Assembly: GCA_023398855.1 (NCBI GenBank)
Contig: JAEWRS010000435.1
Coordinates: 1 to 5,955, forward strand
Direction of reading: 5' to 3'
From: Bacillota bacterium
GTDB taxonomy: Bacteria > Bacillota > Clostridia > Lachnospirales > Lachnospiraceae
DNA length: 5,955 nt
The position numbers were made by a program, and so were the translations under genes. The notes under the pieces were generated by a model. It was not told the origin of the DNA and did no database searches. It saw only the letters and a list, made by a program, of their open reading frames with translations. Of this stretch, positions 1 to 4,930 are shown piece after piece; position 1 is the stretch's first letter, and every line of letters starts with the position of its first letter.

Positions 1-625
1 TGTCCAGCAGGAGCTTTTAAAGCTTTTAGAGGGAAGCAGGGTGGAGGTTCCGGTGGGATCCAACCAGAAAAATGCCCTGACCCCAATGACCGCAGTCAGC
101 ACGGAAAATATTCTTTTCATTTGCGGAGGAGCCTTTCCGGATTTAGAGGATATTATTAAGGAGAGGCTTAAGGAGAAATCTTCCATTGGTTTTTCTGCAG
201 AATTAAAGGACAGGTATGAGAAGGATCCCAATATTCTGTCCCATGTAACCAATGAGGATCTGCGTAAATTCGGCATGATACCGGAGTTTTTAGGACGTCT
301 TCCCATTGCAGTGACTCTGGAATCCTTAGATAAGGAATTGCTGGTCCGGGTTTTAAAGGAACCGAAAAACGCCATTTTAAAACAGTACAAAAAACTCTTA
401 GAGCTTGATGAAGTGAATCTGGTATTTGAAGACGAGGCATTGGAATGGATCGCTGAAGAAGCCCTGAAGAAAAAGACCGGAGCAAGGGCTTTAAGAGCCA
501 TTATAGAACAATTCATGCTTGATATTATGTATGAGGTTCCCAAGGATCACAACATCGGATCCGTTGTTATTACAAGAGCTTATTTAGATAAAATAGGAGG
601 CCCACTCATTCAGATGAGATGCTGA
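1..625 (+). CDS. ClpX-type AAA+ protein unfoldase, C-terminal part (5' end outside window), probable paralogue
   Basis: The frame is open from the first bases and ends at TGA 623-625, giving about 207 residues of the second half of a ClpX-family ATPase. ClpX unfolds proteins and feeds them to ClpP in the cytoplasm. Seen here: the start VQQELLKLLEG matches the ClpX stretch just before the RKH loop; NILFICGGAF follows; the ClpP-docking tripeptide IGF is at nt 185-193; the arginine-finger context IPEFLGRLP has its Arg at nt 296-298; the sensor-2 motif TGAR is at nt 476-487. Odd: where ClpX normally has VPPQGGRKHP, this protein reads VPVGSNQKNALTP, so the RKH tag-recognition motif is missing. This suggests a second, specialised ClpX rather than the housekeeping copy. 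The Walker motifs and any zinc-binding N-domain lie upstream and cannot be judged. The lspA-like gene follows after 75 nt on the same strand, so the two may be co-transcribed. Family is very likely; paralogue status is inferred. Confidence 0.88.
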   Translation, partial: VQQELLKLLEGSRVEVPVGSNQKNALTPMTAVSTENILFICGGAFPDLEDIIKERLKEKSSIGFSAELKDRYEKDPNILSHVTNEDLRKFGMIPEFLGRLPIAVTLESLDKELLVRVLKEPKNAILKQYKKLLELDEVNLVFEDEALEWIAEEALKKKTGARALRAIIEQFMLDIMYEVPKDHNIGSVVITRAYLDKIGGPLIQMRC

Positions 626-700
626 TGAATGGGAAATTGCCGGGCAAGGGATAAAAAATACAAAAGAGTGGAGATAATAAGGACGGAAGGAGTGTGTGTC

Positions 701-1168
701 ATGGTATATATCGGTATCATCGTATTACTGGCTTCCCTGGATCTTCTCATAAAAGGCGCCATGGAAGACCAGGAGGAAACCGGATTTCCTAAGGAACTGG
801 AGGGAAGCGGCGGAAAGATTATGCTTCATAAAAATCATAATGCCGGTTTTTCTTTCGGCTATTTTAAAGATCACCAGCCCCTGGTACAGATGATTCCCCT
901 GGCAGTGGCATCCTTTATAGGAGGAATGCTGGCATGCCTTCTTCAGAAAAAGGGCAGTGTCTGGGAAAAGCTTGCCCTGTCTGTTGCCTTGGGAGGAGCT
1001 GTCAGCAATTTGTATGACAGGTTTGTCCGCCATTATGTGGTGGATTATTTCAGTATTCAGTGGGGAAGGCTTAAAAAGGTAGTATTCAATCTGGGAGATA
1101 TGTTTATCTTCCTGGGAGCCGGAATTATCCTTATATTAGAGATAATAAAGGCGTGGAAAGAGCGATAA
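701..1168 (+). CDS. lspA: Divergent signal peptidase II (prolipoprotein signal peptidase, LspA family)
   Basis: A 155-residue membrane protein. LspA cleaves signal peptides from lipid-modified prolipoproteins in the cytoplasmic membrane with an aspartate dyad. Seen: first membrane helix with the D-x-x-x-K signature (SLDLLIKG), an N-x-G-x-x-F motif (NAGFSFG, family NxGAAF), GGAVSNLYDR (family GGAxGNxxDR), and both expected catalytic aspartates, D115 in VVDYF and D133 in FNLGD. Hydrophobic stretches near the start, at about residues 65-85, in the GGA region and at the C-terminus give the usual four helices; length is normal. Divergences are the G-to-S change before NLYDR, AA to FS, and NxAD to NLGD, so substrate range may differ. 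I chose ATG 701 because GGAAGGAG at 685-692 is 8 nt upstream; an in-frame ATG at 629 lacks a ribosome site and would add a charged, non-family leader. It lies downstream of the ClpX-like gene and is closed by a terminator. Confidence 0.8.
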   Translation: MVYIGIIVLLASLDLLIKGAMEDQEETGFPKELEGSGGKIMLHKNHNAGFSFGYFKDHQPLVQMIPLAVASFIGGMLACLLQKKGSVWEKLALSVALGGAVSNLYDRFVRHYVVDYFSIQWGRLKKVVFNLGDMFIFLGAGIILILEIIKAWKER

Positions 1169-1175
1169 AGCAGAA

Positions 1176-1210
1176 AAAAGCGGCTGTCTTCTTGACATAG
1201 CCGCTTTTGT
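1176..1210 (+). terminator. Intrinsic terminator of the lspA-like gene
   Basis: A perfect 10-bp inverted repeat, AAAAGCGGCT (1176-1185) and AGCCGCTTTT (1199-1208), begins 7 nt after the lspA-like stop codon. The A-rich 5' arm and T-run at the end of the 3' arm make a classic Rho-independent terminator, although the U tract is short (TTTTGT). The loop and 3' arm also hold the -35 box and most of the spacer of the next gene's promoter. Confidence 0.8.
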
Positions 1211-1220
1211 ATTGTAAAAT
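1192..1220 (+). promoter_or_regulatory. Sigma-A type promoter of the CNNM/CorC gene, overlapping the preceding terminator
   Basis: TTGACA at 1192-1197 is a perfect -35 box. After exactly 17 nt comes TAAAAT at 1215-1220, a 5-of-6 match to the -10 consensus. Transcription would start near 1227, giving a leader of about 30 nt before the TTG start at 1256. The -35 box begins in the loop of the terminator hairpin and the spacer runs through its 3' arm. Boxes are seen directly; activity is inferred. Confidence 0.75.
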
Positions 1221-1241
1221 CAATGATAAAATATAAAAAGC

Positions 1242-1246
1242 AGGAG
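1242..1246 (+). promoter_or_regulatory. Ribosome binding site that fixes a TTG start
   Basis: AGGAG stands 9 nt before the in-frame TTG at 1256-1258. The alternative ATG at 1223 has no ribosome site and lies upstream of the predicted transcription start, so the TTG start is preferred. Confidence 0.7.
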
Positions 1247-1255
1247 TTGATCTTT

Positions 1256-2506
1256 TTGGATTCAAGTGACTATATACAGTTGCTTACATTAATTATTTTA
1301 GTTGGATTGTCGGCACTTTTCTCATCAGCTGAGACTGCGCTTACTACGGTGAACAAAATCAGAATCAGGAATTTAGCGGAAGCAGGCAATAAGAATGCTG
1401 CTACGCTGATTAAGATTTTTGAGAACCAGGGTAAGATGCTCAGCGCAATTCTGGTCGGTAACAATGTGGTAAACTTAACAGCTTCGTCCATGTCCACCAC
1501 CCTGGTCATGAGCGTTTGGGGCAATAAGGCCATTGGCATTGGAACCGGTATCCTTACTTTGGCTATTCTGGTATTCGGAGAAATCTCTCCGAAAACAATT
1601 TCTACCTTGTATTCCGAAACAATTTCTTTAAAATATGCGAAACTAGTCTATGGGTTTATGTTTGTCATGACTCCGGTCATTTATGTCATACAGATTCTAT
1701 CTTCCGGCTTTTTGCGCTTTATCCATGTGAATCCCAACCATAAACAGGATGCAATCACAGAAGATGAGCTGAGGACTATTGTTGATGTGAGCCATGAGGA
1801 AGGTGTCATTGAGTCAGAAGAAAGAAAAATTATTAACAATGTATTTGATTTTGGAGATTCTGTAGCAAGGGATATTATGATTCCACGCATTGATATGACC
1901 CTGGTGGAGGTAAATGCTGCTTATGATGAACTGATCGATATTTTCCGGCAGGAAATGTACACCAGGATTCCGGTATATGAGGAAACCAGTGATAATGTGA
2001 TCGGGATCATTAATATGAAGGATTTGCTCCTTGTGGCCAGGACTGACGACTTTCATATCCGCGATTTTTTAAGGGAGCCTCTCTATACATACGAGTATAA
2101 AAAGACTGCAGAGCTTATGTTGGAGATGCGCCAGACCTGTAATAATGTGGTCATTGTCTTAGATGAGTACGGGGCGACGGCAGGCATGATAACCCTGGAA
2201 GATCTGCTGGAAGAAATTGTGGGAGAGATCAGGGATGAATATGATGAGGATGAGGAAAATGAGCTGGTGGAGGTAGCACCGTTTGAATACCTGGTGGAAG
2301 GCTCCATGAAGCTTGATGATTTAAATGACCGTCTGAACCTTGAACTGGAGTCCGAGGATTATGATTCCATCGGAGGCCTGATCATTGGACAGCTTGACCG
2401 GCTCCCGGAACAGGGGGAGGAGGTCGTCTGCGGAGGAATACGCCTTGTTGTAGACGGGCTGGACAAGAACAGGATCGATAAGGTGCGTATGTATCTGCCT
2501 CATTAG
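1256..2506 (+). CDS. CNNM/CorC-HlyC family membrane protein (DUF21 + CBS pair + CorC_HlyC domain), likely Mg2+ transport
   Basis: A 416-residue protein often annotated as hemolysin-family. Members of the CNNM/CorC family move Mg2+ across the cytoplasmic membrane, in studied cases exporting it coupled to Na+. Domains: an N-terminal DUF21/CNNM membrane region (about residues 1-155) with helices near 7-25, 60-87, 92-110 and 128-150, containing the hallmarks LFSSAETAL and FGEISPKT (107-114); a linker (EDELRTIVDVSHEEGVIESEE); a CBS-domain pair (about 200-325) that senses nucleotides in relatives, with VARDIMIPR and VIGIINMKDLL in the first repeat and DEYGATAGMITLEDLLEEIVG in the second; a very acidic linker (RDEYDEDEENE); and a C-terminal CorC_HlyC domain ending at the stop. 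The TTG start gives the family-typical N-terminus MDSSDYIQLL and has a well-spaced AGGAG; the ATG at 1223 would add 11 Lys-rich residues. It has its own promoter and terminator, so is probably monocistronic. The exact transported ion is inferred from the family. Confidence 0.9.
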   Translation: MDSSDYIQLLTLIILVGLSALFSSAETALTTVNKIRIRNLAEAGNKNAATLIKIFENQGKMLSAILVGNNVVNLTASSMSTTLVMSVWGNKAIGIGTGILTLAILVFGEISPKTISTLYSETISLKYAKLVYGFMFVMTPVIYVIQILSSGFLRFIHVNPNHKQDAITEDELRTIVDVSHEEGVIESEERKIINNVFDFGDSVARDIMIPRIDMTLVEVNAAYDELIDIFRQEMYTRIPVYEETSDNVIGIINMKDLLLVARTDDFHIRDFLREPLYTYEYKKTAELMLEMRQTCNNVVIVLDEYGATAGMITLEDLLEEIVGEIRDEYDEDEENELVEVAPFEYLVEGSMKLDDLNDRLNLELESEDYDSIGGLIIGQLDRLPEQGEEVVCGGIRLVVDGLDKNRIDKVRMYLPH

Positions 2507-2554
2507 GCCTTTTCCTGGCGGTGGTCTTCAGGCACCCTGACGGAAGTAAGAACA

Positions 2555-2600
2555 GGAATGGGAGAAAAAGCAAGCAGCCTTTTCTCCCATTCCTTTTTTT
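2555..2600 (+). terminator. Strong intrinsic terminator after the CNNM/CorC gene
   Basis: A perfect 14-bp stem pairs GGAATGGGAGAAAA (2555-2568) with TTTTCTCCCATTCC (2580-2593); the loop is 11 nt and seven T residues follow (2594-2600). It lies 48 nt after the CNNM/CorC stop. The converging minus-strand gene ends at 2617, so the hairpin sits just past its stop too and may stop transcripts from both sides, although the T-tract on that side is weak. Confidence 0.9.
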
Positions 2601-2616
2601 CCAGGGACATTATCCG

Positions 2617-2976
2617 TCAACTGAGCATCCCACCGGCGGTCCCGCTGACTGCGCAGATGGCCATGGTGGTGAGGAGCTGGTTCAAGGAGCCGTTTAATCC
2701 TTTGTTTAAGAAAAAGGATACGGCTAACAGTATGAGGAAATACAGAAGCCCCAGCAAAAGACCCCAGAAAAATCTTCGTTGCCGTACACTCTTGCCCATT
2801 AAGACTCCTCCAAAGAGACAGGCAATAATATAAACAGCATTGACACCCAGGCGTATCTGTCCTTCCTTCAGCCGGAATTTATAGAGTGCTAAGGCCAGGA
2901 CCACCAGCAGGATTCCGGTCAGTATGTAGGTGATAAGAAGGTTTCTAAGTGTGACCTGAAGCTTTGATTTTTCCAT
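2617..2976 (-). CDS. Small four-helix membrane protein, TIGR04086/YrzE-like
   Basis: A 119-residue minus-strand protein of unknown function. Four hydrophobic segments are visible: about residues 12-34, 43-61, 69-90 and 98-118. The N-terminus is short and charged (MEKSKLQ). A basic loop (GKSVRQRRFF) follows helix 2, and the small-residue-rich last helix ends SGTAGGMLS. Size and layout match the putative membrane protein family TIGR04086, which I recall as common in Clostridia and often beside SCIFF genes; this is recognition of pattern, not a search result. The start at 2976 is supported by AAGGAG (complement of 2984-2989), 7 nt upstream. It converges with the CNNM/CorC gene and diverges from the SCIFF precursor gene; its leader is within 2977-3115, where I see only a weak -10-like TATACT (complement of 3009-3014) without a good -35. 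The plus-strand frame opposite it is a shadow. Confidence 0.8.
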   Translation of the reverse strand: MEKSKLQVTLRNLLITYILTGILLVVLALALYKFRLKEGQIRLGVNAVYIIACLFGGVLMGKSVRQRRFFWGLLLGLLYFLILLAVSFFLNKGLNGSLNQLLTTMAICAVSGTAGGMLS

Positions 2977-3092
2977 TTAACTACTCCTTATATCTTGTCT
3001 TATGCTTCAGTATATTCTAGGGGTATGGCGGATATTCGTGGATGTCCTGACAATAAAATTGATAAGGTAAGTTCTCCCAGGGCCAATATATC

Positions 3093-3121
3093 TTGCGCTC
3101 CCATAAAACATGTGGTATAAT
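3093..3121 (+). promoter_or_regulatory. Extended -10 promoter of the SCIFF operon
   Basis: TATAAT at 3116-3121 is a perfect -10 box, with the extended -10 dinucleotide TG at 3113-3114 one base upstream. TTGCGC at 3093-3098, 17 nt away, is a weak -35 (3 of 6). Predicted start near 3127 gives a leader of about 30 nt before the precursor ATG. Confidence 0.7.
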
Positions 3122-3157
3122 CTCAAAGAATTAGGTGAATACAGGAGGTAAAAGTAT

Positions 3158-3304
3158 ATGAAACATGTGAAAACATTAAATTCCAGTACATTAAAAGAAT
3201 CCATGAAAAAAGGCGGCTGCGGTGAGTGCCAGACTTCCTGCCAGTCAGCTTGTAAGACATCCTGTACAGTAGGAAACCAGAGCTGTGAGAACCGCAGCCG
3301 TTAG
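3158..3304 (+). CDS. scfA: SCIFF ranthipeptide precursor (six cysteines in forty-five residues)
   Basis: A 48-residue peptide: substrate of the radical SAM maturase encoded next door, which links cysteine sulfurs to backbone or side-chain carbons. Seen: a leader MKHVKTLNSSTLKESMKKGG, then a Cys-rich core starting CGECQTSCQSACKTSC and continuing TVGNQSCENRSR. The six cysteines are at 21, 24, 28, 32, 36 and 43, the pattern that names the SCIFF family (TIGR03973). In the Clostridium thermocellum homologue CteA a Cys32-Thr37 thioether has been reported; C32 and T37 are both present here at the same numbers. A Gly-Gly pair (19-20) directly before the first Cys resembles a double-glycine leader cleavage site, but no peptidase or exporter is visible. 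Start is ATG 3158 with AGGAGGT (3143-3149) 8 nt upstream, an ideal site that predicts heavy translation. It is too short for usual gene-finding cut-offs. The maturase follows after 179 nt. The mature product's function is unknown here; roles in population-level signalling have been proposed for clostridial ranthipeptides. Confidence 0.95.
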   Translation: MKHVKTLNSSTLKESMKKGGCGECQTSCQSACKTSCTVGNQSCENRSR

Positions 3305-3377
3305 TGAGCCGCTGTGGGTCTGTGTTTACATATAAATGCAGAAGGTGGATGGAAATAACTGTATAGAACAGCCATAA

Positions 3378-3437
3378 GGCAGATAGGCAGATGCCCCTAC
3401 GGTCGTGATGACGGTAGGGGTTCCTTCGCTTGTCTGC
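3378..3437 (+). promoter_or_regulatory. Two-stage hairpin in the precursor-maturase spacer
   Basis: An outer 10-bp stem pairs GCAGATAGGC (3379-3388) with GCTTGTCTGC (3428-3437), including two G-U pairs. Inside it CCCCTAC (3394-3400) pairs with GTAGGGG (3414-3420), extended by GTC/GAC (3402-3404 with 3410-3412) around a GTGAT loop after one G-G mismatch. A tandem direct repeat, GGCAGATA then GGCAGATG (3378-3393), allows two registers for the outer pairing. The sequence after the inner stem (TTCCTTCGCTT) is only partly T-rich. It may be a leaky terminator or RNA-stability element lowering maturase relative to precursor; the role is inferred. The rest of 3305-3483 shows no gene. Confidence 0.55.
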
Positions 3438-3470
3438 TTAAAACCAATTATAGGACAAATTATTTCAATA

Positions 3471-3476
3471 AAGGAG
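3471..3476 (+). promoter_or_regulatory. Ribosome binding site that fixes a GTG start for the maturase
   Basis: AAGGAG ends only 1 nt before the ATG at 3478, too close for initiation, but 7 nt before the in-frame GTG at 3484. This spacing selects GTG 3484. Confidence 0.75.
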
Positions 3477-3483
3477 AATGCAA

Positions 3484-4878
3484 GTGATTCATCAATATAT
3501 CAACAATGGCTTCCATATCATTATGGACGTCAACAGCGGTTCCGTTCATTCTGTAGACCCGGTTATGTATGAGGCAGTAGAAATTGCAGCAGACATGGTG
3601 CAGGAGATGGAAAAGCCTCAGGTCCTGCCTGAGGAAGTGGGAGAAGTGCTGCAAAGCCGTCTTGGTGAAAAATACGGAGCAACAGAAGTAGGGGAAGCTC
3701 TGGAGGAAATCCAGTATCTGATCGACAGGGGAGAGCTGTTTACAAAGGATGTATATCACGATTACGTGGTTGATTTTAAAAAGCGGAGTACAGTGGTAAA
3801 GGCTCTTTGCTTACATATTGCCCATGACTGCAACTTAGCCTGCAGATATTGTTTTGCGGAAGAGGGAGAATACCATGGCCGCAGGGCACTGATGTCTTTT
3901 GAAGTGGGGAAAAAGGCCCTGGACTTTCTCATTGCCAATTCCGGAAGCCGGAGAAACCTAGAAGTGGACTTTTTCGGCGGAGAACCGCTGATGAACTGGG
4001 AAGTAGTAAAGCAGCTTGTTGAATACGGACGGGAAAAAGAGAAAGAATATAATAAGAACTTCCGTTTTACCATGACAACCAACGGCGTTTTGTTAAATGA
4101 TGAGATTATGGAATTCTGCAACCGGGAAATGAGCAATGTAGTCTTAAGCCTTGACGGACGTAAAGAGGTCAATGATAGTATGCGCCCCTTCCGCAACGGA
4201 AAAGGCAGCTATGATTTAATCGTTCCTAAATTCCAGAAGTTTGCACAGTTAAGAGGAACAAGGGATTACTACATCAGGGGCACTTTTACCCGCAATAATA
4301 TGGATTTTGCAAAGGATGTCCTGGAATTTGCTGATCTTGGCTTTAAAAGCATGTCCATTGAGCCTGTGGTAGCTCAGGCGGAAGAGGACTATGCCATCAG
4401 GGAGGAAGACCTTTCCGGAATCCTTGAGGAGTATGATAAACTTGCCGTGGAATACATTAACAGGGAGAAAGAAGGCAATGGTTTTAATTTCTTCCATTTT
4501 AATATTGATTTAAAGCAGGGTCCCTGTGTGGCAAAGCGTTTGTCTGGCTGTGGTTCAGGAACAGAGTATCTGGCAGTAACTCCCTGGGGCGATTTTTATC
4601 CATGCCACCAGTTTGTGGGTGAGGAAGAATTCCTTCTGGGTAATGTGGATACAGGCGTGACTAATTTAGAGATCCGGGATGAATTTAAGCTTTGCAATGT
4701 CTATGCAAAGGATAAGTGCCGGGACTGTTTTGCAAGGTTTTACTGCAGCGGAGGCTGTGCAGCCAATTCCAATAACTTCCATGGAAGCATTACGGATGTT
4801 TATGAAATCGGCTGTGAAATGCAGAAAAAGCGGATTGAATGCGCCATCATGATCAAGGCGGCTTTGGCGGAAGATTGA
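3484..4878 (+). CDS. scfB: SCIFF maturase, radical SAM/SPASM thioether-forming enzyme
   Basis: A 464-residue cytoplasmic radical SAM enzyme, homologue of CteB, that uses SAM and iron-sulfur clusters to form thioether crosslinks in the SCIFF peptide. Domains: an N-terminal peptide-binding region (about 1-95, RRE-like, opening MIHQYINNGFHIIMDVNSG); the radical SAM core with CNLACRYC (C116, C120, C123; CX3CX2C) binding the catalytic [4Fe-4S] cluster; the SAM-contacting GGEP at 165-168; TTNG about 40 residues on; and a C-terminal SPASM domain. In SPASM, C356 and C374 form C-x12-G-x4-C, then CRDCFARFYCSGGC carries C412, C415, C421 and C425 (CX2CX5CX3C), and C444 follows; C348 and C404 are further candidate ligands. 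All expected ligands of the two auxiliary clusters therefore appear present. GTG 3484 is the chosen start because of ribosome-site spacing; ATG 3478 would add only two residues. It lies downstream of its substrate gene and 52 nt before tgt, same strand. Corresponds to family TIGR03974. Confidence 0.95.
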   Translation: MIHQYINNGFHIIMDVNSGSVHSVDPVMYEAVEIAADMVQEMEKPQVLPEEVGEVLQSRLGEKYGATEVGEALEEIQYLIDRGELFTKDVYHDYVVDFKKRSTVVKALCLHIAHDCNLACRYCFAEEGEYHGRRALMSFEVGKKALDFLIANSGSRRNLEVDFFGGEPLMNWEVVKQLVEYGREKEKEYNKNFRFTMTTNGVLLNDEIMEFCNREMSNVVLSLDGRKEVNDSMRPFRNGKGSYDLIVPKFQKFAQLRGTRDYYIRGTFTRNNMDFAKDVLEFADLGFKSMSIEPVVAQAEEDYAIREEDLSGILEEYDKLAVEYINREKEGNGFNFFHFNIDLKQGPCVAKRLSGCGSGTEYLAVTPWGDFYPCHQFVGEEEFLLGNVDTGVTNLEIRDEFKLCNVYAKDKCRDCFARFYCSGGCAANSNNFHGSITDVYEIGCEMQKKRIECAIMIKAALAED

Positions 4879-4930
4879 GAATACAAAGGTAACTGCTGAT
4901 GCTCAAAGAAATCAAGAAAAGGAAGCTTAA

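Noticed and set aside
168..485. Minus-strand open frame opposite the ClpX-like gene
   Set aside because: It is antisense to conserved ClpX motifs and resembles no family.
629..700. Upstream ATG 629 as the lspA start
   Set aside because: No ribosome site precedes it, it would add 24 charged residues not found in LspA, and ATG 701 has an excellent GGAAGGAG.
2558..2833. 91-residue plus-strand open frame after the CNNM/CorC gene
   Set aside because: Its start lies inside the terminator stem, it has no ribosome site, and it runs opposite the well-supported small membrane protein gene.
2977..3092. Minus-strand promoter for the small membrane protein (TATACT at 3014-3009)
   Set aside because: The -10 resembles consensus, but the matching -35 position reads GAATAT, so the evidence is too weak to list as a feature.
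3378..3393. Tandem 8-nt repeat as a CRISPR or mobile-element end
   Set aside because: Only two short adjacent copies without spacers, terminal inverted repeats or a transposase; it is better explained as part of the hairpin.
3762..4196. 144-residue minus-strand open frame opposite the maturase
   Set aside because: It lies wholly inside the maturase gene, has no ribosome site or recognisable domain, and has the low-complexity Ser/Arg/Lys wording typical of an antisense shadow.
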